Shown here one piece after another: positions 9,215 through 18,438 of a DNA stretch of 55,334 nucleotides. The translations under genes and the position numbers were made by a program. Every line of letters starts with the position of its first letter. Position 1 is the first letter of the stretch. This stretch comes from Candidatus Aminicenantota bacterium (GTDB lineage Bacteria > Acidobacteriota > Aminicenantia > Aminicenantales > Aminicenantaceae). Below the pieces are notes generated by a model. That model did no database searches and was not told the DNA's origin. It saw only the letters and a program-made list of their open reading frames with translations. The stretch spans positions 1 to 55,334 of the forward strand of contig JADHWO010000010.1 in NCBI GenBank assembly GCA_016783445.1, in the 5' to 3' direction.

Positions 9215-9255
9215 AATCTAACTTCTTTTTAAAAGATCTTTTAGCGTGTACTTTG

Positions 9256-9819
9256 TTATTTCTTGATCTTCTCGTATTTCTCTACTTCGTCTTCTAACTC
9301 TTGAAATCCCTGTGAAGCGCGGTAACGTGTGTACATCCGTTCGTTTTCTTTAATCTTGGCAAGCATATCTTTATTAGCCGCACCGATCGGTAATTCCATC
9401 AGCACATAAACCCGGTAGAGAGTTCCTTCCCTCAGGATTTTCTGGGTTCTTGTCTTGCATCCGACCAAGCTTTCCGAAACAACAGATTTAGACACATCTG
9501 TTTCCATTGATAAAAACTCAGCATCTTCACCAACACCTGTTTCTTCACGGAACCTTTTGAACAGTGCATTGATCTTCACTCTCATCTGTCTGGCGATATC
9601 CACACGTGCTTCCTCTTTTGCAGTATTTACAGCATGCTGAAGATCTTGTGATCTTGCTGTTGCCGGTGAAAAGAGATAATTTGGGTCTGTGGGGGGATTG
9701 CTGTAGAATTCGGGAACAGTAACCTCAGTGGTTTTAGGTGCCCGGGTGGTTGACGCGCAGCTGGCTAAAAAAGCAATTGAGACTAATAAGATTGTTAAAA
9801 CGGTGCATGTCTGTTTCAT
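9256..9819 (-). CDS. small LPP20-like lipoprotein
   Basis: The lipobox LASC places the lipidated cysteine at residue 21. The 187-residue product has the LPP20-type helix with alternating Ala/Arg (VNTAKEEARVDIARQMRVKI, about 66-85), then a conserved strand region (TLYRVYVLMELPIG). The C-terminal 35 residues are charged and helical. A good ribosome site (AGGAGGA) precedes the start. It follows the propeller/transglutaminase-like gene by 24 bases on the same strand, so the two are very probably co-transcribed, ending at the terminator at 9183-9214. Confidence 0.75.
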   Translation of the reverse strand: MKQTCTVLTILLVSIAFLASCASTTRAPKTTEVTVPEFYSNPPTDPNYLFSPATARSQDLQHAVNTAKEEARVDIARQMRVKINALFKRFREETGVGEDAEFLSMETDVSKSVVSESLVGCKTRTQKILREGTLYRVYVLMELPIGAANKDMLAKIKENERMYTRYRASQGFQELEDEVEKYEKIKK

Positions 9820-9843
9820 TTATAATCCTCCTTTTTATTTAAT

Positions 9844-11709
9844 TTATTTTTTCTTGGGAATTTCATATATAGTAACGGAGACATTTTTATAAATATCCGG
9901 TATATCCCCGATTTTCCAGCCTGTACCGGTTGTTTCTGAATAATGGTAACGTTTTCTATTGTGTTCAAAGTAGAAACCAGGGAATTTGCCTTTTACCCCG
10001 ATTGCAAGATGTCCTTCGGGATTTAAACATACAAGATCATAACCTAAAACCAAAAAAATGCCTCCGGCTAAGATTGTAGTATCTTCGCAGTCTCCACCAC
10101 CAGCAACCAATGTTTCTGTGGCATAACGTGGAAATTCATCTACTCCTGTGCTTACATTGTCTACTGTGTAAGGAAGACACTGCACAAAAGAGAGCACAAA
10201 ATTGGCGGTCTGTTCAGTTGTCCAGTTGTTTTTTTCCGAAATCTTTCTGAACTCTTCAGCTATAGGTTTTGCAACATTCACGCCTTCTGCAAGCATTTCC
10301 ACCCATTTTGCGCGGTCTCTGTTAGTATAACTATTGTATGCTTCTACTGAAAGCCCCAGAAGCAGAGTAAAGGTCTCATTTTCAAAATTCCAGACATATC
10401 TTCTTACCAAAGCCTGTGGAGCTTTTTTTAAACGTTTAGTACTCAGACCTTCATAAACTGTAGCAAGCAAAACACCACCATCTTTATACATTGGCGGCCC
10501 TGACAGGAGTGAAGAAACAGGTGGCGCAGGCACAACAGATGGCTTGGGCATTGCTTCAGGTTTTTGTAATGTGCCTGGTTTTACAGGTTTCACTGCTGAT
10601 TCTTTTTTTTCAGGTTCAGGTTTAGGCTTAGTTATATCTTTTTTCTCAGGCTTAATCTTTTCAGGTGGCTTCTCAGCTTTTGGTTTTTCAACTTTTGGCT
10701 TCTCAGGTTTTGGTTTTTCAGGTTTTGGTTTTTCAACTTTTGGCCTTTCTTCTTTCGGCTTCTCAGCTTTTGGCTTTCTGGCTTTAGATACCCACTTAAT
10801 ATTATCCGCAGCTTCAACTCTGAGATTATCTCTTTCTAATCCGGCAATAACAGTTAACGGCCCCTGTTCTATCTCTTTAGGTAATTGTACAAGTTGTTTG
10901 CCTCGAGACTGCAAAACCCATATGGTTTCATCCACTGGTTGATAAACAATATGAGATGGACTGTCTAAACCGCTCAGTGTACCGACAAGTTCTCCATCTG
11001 CGTCCAACTGGAATACACTATCCCTTCCAAGCAATACACAGTCTCCATCCTTAACAGCAATAAGCCCGGATAGAGTTTTTAATCTGCCCTCTGTCAGTAT
11101 ATTGCCATCTCCGTCCAGATGCATAATATGATTGTCAACAGGATTTGCTAACCACACAGAGTTTTTCCCAGGAACACCTGACAGATGTTTGGTTGTTTGT
11201 TCAAATTTTTTTACTACCTCCCCATCAGAGTTTAGTAAAATTAATCCATAGCTTGTTGCTATCCATAGACCTCCATCTGCTCTTGAAGCTATACTTCTCG
11301 ATGATGTGTTAATCTGTACACGCTTCTCGATTGTGCCGTCAAGCCTCATCTTGACAATCTGGTTCAATGCACCATCTGCAACCCATAGAATCTGCCTCTT
11401 TACATCTAAAGCTAGCGACATTGGAGCACCAAAACTGCTTACTACAAATGGAGTAGCTTTGCCATAACATATTACCTGTCCCTGAAAAGCTGATGTAATC
11501 CAGCATGTGTTATTTTTTGGATTAACAACATAATCTGCCTTGGGATCAATAATAGGATACGATTCGACTATTGATACATTACCGGCATCCTTTTGAATAT
11601 GTAAAAGACGCTGTGTACGTGTTTGAACTATCCAGTACGATGCTGCATAAACATTGGATAATATTCCAAAAACAAAAAAACATATTAAAAGAAGAATTTT
11701 CTTTTTCAT
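9844..11709 (-). CDS. exported beta-propeller / Lys-Pro-rich linker / transglutaminase-like protein
   Basis: A signal peptide (about 1-22) is followed by a repeat-rich propeller-like region to about residue 310 (motifs such as LWVADGALNQIVKMRLDGTI and GGLWIATSYGLILL). Next comes a low-complexity linker (about 313-385) of repeated EKPK/VEKPK units, as in cell-wall spanning or TonB-like linkers. The C-terminal domain has a transglutaminase/papain-like layout: Cys541 in GGGDCEDTT, His567 in PEGHLAIGV and an acidic residue (Glu592) in YHYSETTG. Such domains are proteases, peptide amidases or crosslinkers. The linker suggests that the propeller and the catalytic domain reach across the periplasm. 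The gene is divergent from lpoB and leads the LPP20 gene at 9256. Confidence 0.75.
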   Translation of the reverse strand: MKKKILLLICFFVFGILSNVYAASYWIVQTRTQRLLHIQKDAGNVSIVESYPIIDPKADYVVNPKNNTCWITSAFQGQVICYGKATPFVVSSFGAPMSLALDVKRQILWVADGALNQIVKMRLDGTIEKRVQINTSSRSIASRADGGLWIATSYGLILLNSDGEVVKKFEQTTKHLSGVPGKNSVWLANPVDNHIMHLDGDGNILTEGRLKTLSGLIAVKDGDCVLLGRDSVFQLDADGELVGTLSGLDSPSHIVYQPVDETIWVLQSRGKQLVQLPKEIEQGPLTVIAGLERDNLRVEAADNIKWVSKARKPKAEKPKEERPKVEKPKPEKPKPEKPKVEKPKAEKPPEKIKPEKKDITKPKPEPEKKESAVKPVKPGTLQKPEAMPKPSVVPAPPVSSLLSGPPMYKDGGVLLATVYEGLSTKRLKKAPQALVRRYVWNFENETFTLLLGLSVEAYNSYTNRDRAKWVEMLAEGVNVAKPIAEEFRKISEKNNWTTEQTANFVLSFVQCLPYTVDNVSTGVDEFPRYATETLVAGGGDCEDTTILAGGIFLVLGYDLVCLNPEGHLAIGVKGKFPGFYFEHNRKRYHYSETTGTGWKIGDIPDIYKNVSVTIYEIPKKK

Positions 11710-11861
11710 GTTAATTTTTACCTTTGTTTCCTTTCCACTTACTGACGCACTTCATGGCTTATATCATAATGAAATAGCATGGTCAACTATAAATTATCCA
11801 TTTTACGCCACAATTAAATTGTCAATTTTTTACCACATTTGAACCGCCTTACAAGTTAACC

Positions 11862-11890
11862 TTGACTTTTAAAAAAGTGAGGATTATAGT
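11862..11890 (+). promoter_or_regulatory. sigma70-type promoter of the lpoB operon
   Basis: TTGACT (11862-11867) and TATAGT (11885-11890) are separated by an ideal 17 bases. The predicted transcript starts near 11897, with the strong ribosome site GGGAGGA (11901-11907) and ATG 11911 right behind it, so the untranslated leader is very short. No terminator is seen before 14935, which fits one transcript for three genes. Confidence 0.7.
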
Positions 11891-11910
11891 TCGATAAAAA
11901 GGGAGGAATT

Positions 11911-12510
11911 ATGCGAAATATCACATTGTTATTATTGACCGGATCAATACTATTTACAGGTTGTGGAGGGGGCGTAGCCGTACAAAGAATAGCAACCGAC
12001 GAGGTAACCGATCTCTCAGGAAAATGGAATGACACCGATTCAAGACTGGTAGCTGAAAAGATGGTAGCTGACATGATGTCCCGTATATGGCTTCCGAACT
12101 TCTTGAAAGAAAAGGGTAAAAATCCAACTGTAATTGTTGGAACCATCAGGAACATGAGCACTGAACATGTAAATATGCAGGTTTTCACAAAAGACATAGA
12201 GAGAGAACTAATAAACTCAGGCCGGGTTCAATTTGTAGCATCAAAGAGAGAACGAGAGGAGATTAGAGATGAGAGAGTTGATCAGCAGACCTATGCATCA
12301 CTTGAAACTGCAAAAAGATTGGGACAGGAATACGGAGCTGACTTTGTCCTTATAGGAACATTTAAATCAGTGGAAGATGTAATAGAAAGGAAAAAGGCTA
12401 TACTCTACTCAGTTGACCTTGAACTGATAGATGTTGAAAAAAATCTGAAGGTCTGGATCGGCAATAAAAAGATAAAAAAACTCATTAAACGAGCGGGTGT
12501 TAAATGGTAA
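11911..12510 (+). CDS. lpoB: penicillin-binding protein activator LpoB family lipoprotein
   Basis: The lipobox FTGC puts the lipidated cysteine at residue 18. The 199-residue product carries the LpoB domain: DLSGKWNDTDSRLVAEKM, then VGTIRNMSTEHVN, VASKREREEIRDER, GADFVLIGTFKS and VDLELIDVEKNLKVW. In E. coli, outer-membrane LpoB stimulates the peptidoglycan synthase PBP1b; in distant bacteria the same fold may serve other envelope tasks. It overlaps the next gene by seven bases and heads a three-gene operon behind a clear promoter. The E. coli protein has a long Pro-rich linker after the lipobox that is missing here, so reach through the periplasm may differ. Confidence 0.88.
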   Translation: MRNITLLLLTGSILFTGCGGGVAVQRIATDEVTDLSGKWNDTDSRLVAEKMVADMMSRIWLPNFLKEKGKNPTVIVGTIRNMSTEHVNMQVFTKDIERELINSGRVQFVASKREREEIRDERVDQQTYASLETAKRLGQEYGADFVLIGTFKSVEDVIERKKAILYSVDLELIDVEKNLKVWIGNKKIKKLIKRAGVKW

Positions 12511-13880
12511 GAGCGGCTCAACGGAGCTGGCTGCTTTCACTCCTTTTTATCCTTTTCCTTACCTCTTGTGCTTCACTTCAAACACAGGTAAGCCATTACG
12601 AGTTTATTGACAGGGAATTCTCTGCGCGGCAGTACGACAGAGCGTTAGAAGAGATAAATAACGCGAGAAATGAGGGTAAATATAAGGAAAAGGACAGAGT
12701 TCTTTTTTACCTCGATATAGGCATAACACTCCATAATGCAGGAAAATATAAAGAGAGTAATATAAATCTCTCGAAAGCAGAGCTGGCAATAGAGGAAAAT
12801 TTCACAAAGAGCATATCCAAGTTAGCCGCCTCAATGGTCCTCAACGATAATGTCCTTGACTATCCGGGAGAAGACTATGAGGACATCTTTATAAATATCT
12901 TAATGGCGTTGAATTACATACACATGAATAACGTCGAAGATGCAATGGTTGAGGTAAAAAAAATCGATGTAAAATTATCAAAACTCGAAAGTAAATATAA
13001 AGGAATGGCAGATAAACTCAGCAAGAGCAAAGAGAATATAAAATTCAAATCCGGCAAAACCGACCTCCGAAACTCAGCCCTGGGAAGCTACATGAGTATG
13101 GTTTCTTATAATCACCTTGGCAAGCTTGATGACGCCAGGATTGATAAAAACAGGGTTCAAAAAGCAGCCAGAGCTAATCTAAATACTTTCCTGGAAGAAG
13201 TCCTCAAACCATCAGAGGGGGACAAAGTTGCTGTATACCCTATTTGTTTTGCAGGCAAGAGTCCTGTGAAGAATCCACTTGAATTATCCCTGGACCTAAA
13301 CACAGACCTTAAGCTTGGAAGAATAATTGTACCTGGAGAAAGAGACTCCGGACTGTTCTTTAAATACGAAGGAGATAAGGACCTTACCTTCAAGTTTGCT
13401 GTCCCAACAATTTCAGGCAGAAAAACAAGGATAAAAAGCGTAAGGCTCCTTGTGGATGGACAGCCTGAAGGGAAAATGTTTCTTCTCGAGGACTTTAGTT
13501 ATGTTGCAAGGAAAACCTTCCAGGTCAAAAAACCAATTATATATCTACGGGCGGGCATTAGAAGCTACCTCAAAACAACGGCAAATATAAAAGCAACAGA
13601 AAAAATAAAGGAAAAAACAGAAGATAAAAAACTCCTTGGTGCTATCTTAAAGTTTACCACTGACAGGGTAACCGAATATTCGGAGAGTGCGGACCTCCGC
13701 TGCTGGAGAACAATGCCAGGGGATGTTTATGTAGGAAAGATAGATCTTTCCCCGGGAACTTACGATTTTACAATTGAATACATAAATGACCGTGGACAAG
13801 TGATTGATATGGAGATAAAGAGAGGGGTAGAGGTAAAAAAAGGTGGATTAAACCTTATTGAGGGGGTTTCATATAAATGA
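12504..13880 (+). CDS. COG3014-like lipoprotein with TPR-like N-terminal part
   Basis: The lipobox LTSC gives a lipidated Cys22. Residues about 35-215 are helical with TPR-like pairs (YDRALEEINNARNEG, then DIGITLHNAGKYKESNINL). The C-terminal part is beta-rich with DGQPEGKMFLLEDF and PGTYDFTIEYINDRGQ. The arrangement matches the uncharacterised COG3014 family, which I recall being encoded next to lpoB and LPP20 genes in several proteobacteria. Its start overlaps the lpoB stop, and its stop overlaps the next ATG as ATGA, so the three proteins are translated as a coupled set, probably forming one outer-membrane complex (inference). Confidence 0.78.
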   Translation: MVRAAQRSWLLSLLFILFLTSCASLQTQVSHYEFIDREFSARQYDRALEEINNARNEGKYKEKDRVLFYLDIGITLHNAGKYKESNINLSKAELAIEENFTKSISKLAASMVLNDNVLDYPGEDYEDIFINILMALNYIHMNNVEDAMVEVKKIDVKLSKLESKYKGMADKLSKSKENIKFKSGKTDLRNSALGSYMSMVSYNHLGKLDDARIDKNRVQKAARANLNTFLEEVLKPSEGDKVAVYPICFAGKSPVKNPLELSLDLNTDLKLGRIIVPGERDSGLFFKYEGDKDLTFKFAVPTISGRKTRIKSVRLLVDGQPEGKMFLLEDFSYVARKTFQVKKPIIYLRAGIRSYLKTTANIKATEKIKEKTEDKKLLGAILKFTTDRVTEYSESADLRCWRTMPGDVYVGKIDLSPGTYDFTIEYINDRGQVIDMEIKRGVEVKKGGLNLIEGVSYK

Positions 13881-14935
13881 TAAATAAAAAACACAAATCA
13901 ACCAAAAATCTCTTATATCTAAACGCCCTCTTATTATTATTACTATTCTGTTGTGCCTCAACAAAAGTAGTACAGGAACTTCCCGGGTGGGTTAAAAAAC
14001 CCACTTCTAAATACAGAGAAGCATTATATCTCTCGGCAGTTGGGAGCGGTAGCTCAAGAGAAGAAGCAAAAAGTGATGCCCTATCTTCACTATCAAATAT
14101 ATTCAGGGTAGATGTTTATTCTGACAGGAGGATCATTAAAGTATATACAGAAAAAATAAAAGGGGAAAAAATCGATGTTGAACAATCTATGAACCTTCTT
14201 ACCAACAGTGCCCTAAAGAGTGAAAACAGACTTATCAATGTCAGAGAAGGCGAGACTTTTGTTGATAAAAAGACAGCAACATTTTATGTGCTCATGTTTA
14301 TTAATCGTACAGAGACAGAGCCGCTCTATCTGGATGAAATAGAAAAGAATGACAAAGTGCTGGAGGAGTACTACAGATCTTCCCGGGAGGCAGATACTAA
14401 ATTTGAAAAATTCATCTATCTCAAAAAGGCAATACAGGTGGCTTCGATAAATAAGGGGCTCCGGCAGATCCATCAATTAATCTCCCAGATGGATGATACT
14501 CCGGAACCACCAATAACCGTTCAGAAATTGAACCTGGAGCTTTCCGACCTTGGGAAGAAAATAATCACGGATATAAAGGTTGTTGGAGAATTTCCAGAGG
14601 AACTCGCAGGATTCTTACGTGAGGTAATTCAGGATACAGGCTTTACTACAGGAAGTGAAAATGTAGACCTTACAATAAATGCTCATCTTAAAATAGAGCC
14701 TATCTCTCTTCCAAGAGAAGAGAAATTCGTCCGCTGGAGACTCCTTATAGATGTTAACAATGACATGACCGGAAACACAATGAAGACCTTTACAAAAGAA
14801 GGGCGCGAAGGTCACGCGACTGATGAGGGTGCAAGGAGCAGGGCTCTCCGCGAAGTTAAAAAGATAATAACGGATGAATTCTATATTGAATTCAATAATT
14901 TTCTTAATAAGTCTCTGGGAGAACAGGGAAATTAG
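13877..14935 (+). CDS. LPP20 family lipoprotein, last gene of the lpoB operon
   Basis: The signal ends in LLFCC (Cys25/26), a lipobox. The LPP20 domain (about 35-160) has LPGWVKKP, LYLSAVGSGSSREEAKSDAL and ATFYVLMFINRTE. The second half (about 215-345) is an additional domain of mixed strands and helices with VDLTINAHLKIEPI, similar in pattern to periplasmic assembly domains. ATG 13877 overlaps the upstream stop as ATGA. It converges with the FecR-domain gene, 44 bases away, and no terminator hairpin was found between them. Confidence 0.8.
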   Translation: MINKKHKSTKNLLYLNALLLLLLFCCASTKVVQELPGWVKKPTSKYREALYLSAVGSGSSREEAKSDALSSLSNIFRVDVYSDRRIIKVYTEKIKGEKIDVEQSMNLLTNSALKSENRLINVREGETFVDKKTATFYVLMFINRTETEPLYLDEIEKNDKVLEEYYRSSREADTKFEKFIYLKKAIQVASINKGLRQIHQLISQMDDTPEPPITVQKLNLELSDLGKKIITDIKVVGEFPEELAGFLREVIQDTGFTTGSENVDLTINAHLKIEPISLPREEKFVRWRLLIDVNNDMTGNTMKTFTKEGREGHATDEGARSRALREVKKIITDEFYIEFNNFLNKSLGEQGN

Positions 14936-14979
14936 GTTCTAAAAAAACAATCCTTTGTTGTTCTTGAATTTCTGATTAT

Positions 14980-15882
14980 TTATTTACAGCCAATCTGGAA
15001 TATGGCATTTTTGATTTCCACATTGTCCGGGAAGAGTTTCAGAGCATCTCTTAATGTCTCACAGGCTTCTTTCCAAAGCCCCAAACCCATTTCCATTTGA
15101 GCAAGAAGCAGAAGTTGTGTAACATCTTTTGATAAATATGCTTGTTCTTTAAAGGTGTTTCTGGCCCGGGCATTCTCCTCACTTACGGTTGAAAAAACCT
15201 CTTCAAATAATAAGGAAGGTTCTCTTTTCCCCAGAGCCCACACTTTCCAGGAATACTTTGTGCCGGGCTTGAATGCACTAGGGTAAGTAGCAACTTTTGT
15301 AGCGCTTGTTTCTATAGATAAGACTTTATTTCCCATTTCGTCTTTGATCTCGACCTTGTATTTATTTACGCCACTAGCAGGCTCAAAAGTCAGGACCGCG
15401 TCATCTGCAAGCAATTTTGTTCCTTCACCTGGATAGACACCGGAAAATGGACCTTTTGAACCTCTTAAGCGGATACCGCCAAGCCTGGTTCCAGGGCTGG
15501 ATTCCTGGGAAATAGCTGCGATTTTTGGCATTACAGGTACTGACTCTAATTTATTCACTGAACCAGTGGATGAAGAAAATCCTTCTTGACCCACAGTTGT
15601 TTTTGCCTTTCCCTTGAGCTCGTAGCGGTCGCCGGTGGAAAATGCAATAACCACCTTGGAGCCAGGTTCAGTTTGAATAACAGCTCCAACCTTCATCCAA
15701 TCAAAAAGGCTAATCTCCTTCCGCTCTCTCTCGCCAGGTTCAGTGAGCCAGGCTTCTCCTTCCACAAAACAAACAACAGCTACGTTTTCTTTGGTATCTG
15801 ATGAATATCCAAAAGAAAAATACCCCACAAAGAAAAGAAAGATAAAAACTATCAATCCTGTGTTTCTTCTCCGATTTTTCAT
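14980..15882 (-). CDS. exported FecR-domain protein with C-terminal helical repeat
   Basis: A signal or anchor helix (about 8-25) precedes a FecR-like domain (about 32-100: VEGEAWLTEPGERER, DWMKVGAVIQTEPGSKVVIAF). An Ig/FN3-like segment follows (about 145-225: LTFEPASGVNKYKVEIKDE, KPGTKYSWKVWAL), then a TPR-like pair near the end (MEMGLGLWKEACETLRDA). The start overlaps the kinase stop as ATGA, so kinase and FecR protein are translationally coupled. FecR-fold proteins without an iron-sensing sigma factor are common partners of CHASE2 or adenylate-cyclase sensors; a shared signalling role is inferred. Confidence 0.82.
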   Translation of the reverse strand: MKNRRRNTGLIVFIFLFFVGYFSFGYSSDTKENVAVVCFVEGEAWLTEPGERERKEISLFDWMKVGAVIQTEPGSKVVIAFSTGDRYELKGKAKTTVGQEGFSSSTGSVNKLESVPVMPKIAAISQESSPGTRLGGIRLRGSKGPFSGVYPGEGTKLLADDAVLTFEPASGVNKYKVEIKDEMGNKVLSIETSATKVATYPSAFKPGTKYSWKVWALGKREPSLLFEEVFSTVSEENARARNTFKEQAYLSKDVTQLLLLAQMEMGLGLWKEACETLRDALKLFPDNVEIKNAIFQIGCK

Positions 15883-18215
15883 TTTTTATTTACCCCCATA
15901 GATGGTTTTGACACAAAAGTGATTTTACGCCGAATAAATATAATCGGCAACAAAACAATTATTAAAGTTATAAGCGGCACTCCCACTGGAAGCAAGAGCT
16001 GCTCCCCTAAAAACAAGAAGTAAACAAGTAAGATATATCCGGTTAAAATTAATAAAAGGATAATAATGGGAAAAAATACCCTGCGCCGGATTAGAAAGAG
16101 CGCCGAAAAAATAATTATAACAACCGCCATTGGCAGTAAAACCCATGATCCACTGACATTTTGTATGATATGATCCCGCAGGAGTGTGTTAATTGTTAAA
16201 GCATGAATAGTCAGTCCTGAAACCTCCTCATTGCTTAATCCTGACCTGTAAGGGACCCTGTGAAAATCTTGCGATCCCTCGTATTCTCCTCCAACCAGCA
16301 CTATCTTGTCTCGAAACATTTCAGGATTATCATTAAGAGACGATGGAAGATCTTTCCATGACAATTTCTGAACCTTGCTCCGGTCTATCGAATAGTCAAT
16401 TAATAAGGGCCGCAAAGCCAGCTCTCGGGGGATATCACTATCAGTAAGAATCTGAAAGGCTCTTGCAGGCATAGAATACATACTTTGTCCATCCTGATTA
16501 AGGAGTCCTAACTGGGTGTGACGAATATAACCATCAGTGTCTGGCTGCATGTTCAGAAATCCAAAAAGTTCCTGGGCACGCTCTATTGACCCGAGGCCAG
16601 CCATTATAAGCCCCCCGATACACTCCATTCCTATAATGCTGCTGTCTTTCCTGATATAACTGGCAAGTATTAATTTCCCCTGATTTCTCAGTACAAGCTT
16701 TGCAAAACTTTCTGACTTGTTCCATCTTTCCGGCAGGATAAAATCAATGGCAACACCTCTGGCACCGGCATCCAGCACCTGCTGGAGAAGTAAGCCCATT
16801 TCATCTGCCTTTTCCGCAAGAAGCGTGGGATCTGCCTCCAGCGTTGCTTCATCTATTGAAACAATCAATATCCGCTCGTCAGGAGGCTGTAGCGGCATCA
16901 GCTGGAAATGAAGGTCCTTCAGATAGTTTTCAATATTCCGGAATGTTGTCAGACTCGGAAGCAACAAAAAAAGCAAAACAAAAGCAAGAGTCAGTATTCC
17001 TGCTATTTGTATCCGTTTTGGAACCTCATTGATTCGCCACATCCGGTATCGATACCCGTCAAAAGCATTTTGAATCTTACGAACAACATCCATTGCCTTC
17101 CTGGGACGTTTACCCGGCTCTCTTTGGATGGGGAGAACTATTGCCTCATCCAGTTCCCTGGGAACAGTGGTTGTTACTGTTGAAGGGATTGGTAGCGTTT
17201 CAGGGATATCCTTCAAGCTCATTGAACTTTCATAAGGCTTTTGCTTGGCAAGAATCTCATAAATTAGAATACCAAAAGAATATATATCAGATGCGGGGGA
17301 TGCGGGATGTCCTTTAAAAAGCTCAGGGGCAATATAACCCGGGGTTCCCATGATTGTGCCAACTTGAGTTAATTGACCTGCTTTTACATTTTCTGATTCT
17401 TCTAAAGTTGAGAGGATGGTTTCCTGCATAGACGGATCACCTTTTACATTTTCTGATTCTTCTAAAGTTGAGAGGATGGTTTCCTGCATAGACGGATCAT
17501 CTTTCCCGGTTTGATCCATGACTAATGTTCTCGTTTCATCTGTCTGCAGTACTTCTTTAGTCTCCGGCACCTCTTGAGTTTGCGGCATTGGCTTGGGAGG
17601 AATTTTTTCTTCTTTTTTTTGAGTATATTCACTTATAATCCGGGCAAGCCCAAAATCCAAAATCTTGACCTGTGGTTTACCGGAAAAATCTTGCACCAGA
17701 AAAATGTTTTTTAAGTTAAGATCACGGTGAAGGATGCCGCAGCTATGGGCATAATCTATGGCGCTGGCTGTAGACTCCAGGATGGGAAAAGCCTTCTCAA
17801 GAACAAAAAAACCTTCTTTATTAAAATGATTACGTAATGTATCTCCCTCCAGGTATTCCATCACCAGATATGGTATGGAGCCGTCTCTGGGATCTATCCC
17901 GTAGTCGGTAACCTCAATGATGTTTGGATGCTTAAGTTTTCCCAGTGCTTTTGCCTCGGTTCTAAAACGAGCCAGATATGAGGAATCTTCAAGAATTGAA
18001 TGCTTGATGAGCTTCAAGGCAAAGAATTTTTGGAGTTCAATGTGCTTCGCTTTGTAAACAGCACCCATCCCTCCCCTGCCCAGGCAGCGCTCCAGGAGGT
18101 ATTTTCCATCTATAATGGCGGAGCCTTTCAGATGAACTTCTAAAGAGGACTCATCGTTAGGGCATTTTTCGTGGCTGTCACTCAGGCACTTTCCACATTT
18201 TGGACATTCTTTCAT
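15879..18215 (-). CDS. membrane Ser/Thr protein kinase with CHASE2 sensor domain
   Basis: A Cys-rich start (CPKCGKC, then CPNDE) is likely a small zinc ribbon. The kinase domain has GRGGMGAVY (46-54), Lys68, HRDLNLKN (163-170), DFG (187-189) and APE (296-298). The stretch between DFG and APE is 112 residues, far longer than the usual 20-35, and contains a duplicated 20-residue unit (239-278) rich in Ser/Thr. A transmembrane helix (about 403-421) leads to a CHASE2 domain (about 422-690: LIVSIDEATLEADP, RGVAIDFILPERW, DKIVLVGGEYEGS), followed by three C-terminal helices. CHASE2 senses unknown extracytoplasmic signals. It is the first gene of a pair with the FecR protein; the genuine start is at 18215 with ribosome-site-like AAGGAAA upstream. 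Confidence 0.92.
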   Translation of the reverse strand: MKECPKCGKCLSDSHEKCPNDESSLEVHLKGSAIIDGKYLLERCLGRGGMGAVYKAKHIELQKFFALKLIKHSILEDSSYLARFRTEAKALGKLKHPNIIEVTDYGIDPRDGSIPYLVMEYLEGDTLRNHFNKEGFFVLEKAFPILESTASAIDYAHSCGILHRDLNLKNIFLVQDFSGKPQVKILDFGLARIISEYTQKKEEKIPPKPMPQTQEVPETKEVLQTDETRTLVMDQTGKDDPSMQETILSTLEESENVKGDPSMQETILSTLEESENVKAGQLTQVGTIMGTPGYIAPELFKGHPASPASDIYSFGILIYEILAKQKPYESSMSLKDIPETLPIPSTVTTTVPRELDEAIVLPIQREPGKRPRKAMDVVRKIQNAFDGYRYRMWRINEVPKRIQIAGILTLAFVLLFLLLPSLTTFRNIENYLKDLHFQLMPLQPPDERILIVSIDEATLEADPTLLAEKADEMGLLLQQVLDAGARGVAIDFILPERWNKSESFAKLVLRNQGKLILASYIRKDSSIIGMECIGGLIMAGLGSIERAQELFGFLNMQPDTDGYIRHTQLGLLNQDGQSMYSMPARAFQILTDSDIPRELALRPLLIDYSIDRSKVQKLSWKDLPSSLNDNPEMFRDKIVLVGGEYEGSQDFHRVPYRSGLSNEEVSGLTIHALTINTLLRDHIIQNVSGSWVLLPMAVVIIIFSALFLIRRRVFFPIIILLLILTGYILLVYFLFLGEQLLLPVGVPLITLIIVLLPIIFIRRKITFVSKPSMGVNKK
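17381..17500. repeat. 60-bp perfect tandem duplication inside the kinase gene
   Basis: Bases 17381-17440 and 17441-17500 are two copies of a 60-base unit that differ only at the last base. They encode two copies of a 20-residue acidic, Ser/Thr-rich unit (PSMQETILSTLEESENVK plus flanks) between the DFG and APE motifs. The near identity points to a recent slippage event or to copy-number variation. Confidence 0.95.
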
Positions 18216-18438
18216 TAATAAATTTCCTTCACTTTTTGTTATCGATCATAATAATGGCAGCTTTTAATCATAATAATAGCTTTTTGACAATAAAAAGCAC
18301 GATATGCCGGATATTCTTTTTTGATTAGCAGCTCTTCCCAGGCGCCTGTCATTTTCTTGTTTAGGTTCCTCAAATAAATAACACAGTAAAAATTCCGTGT
18401 CAATTGCATGTAATTGTTTTAGGGCATCATATTAAGGT

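Noticed and set aside
10544-10942. 132-codon plus-strand frame rich in Gly-Phe repeats
   Set aside because: It is the complement of the EKPK linker repeats of the propeller/transglutaminase-like gene, which has a much better coding signature.
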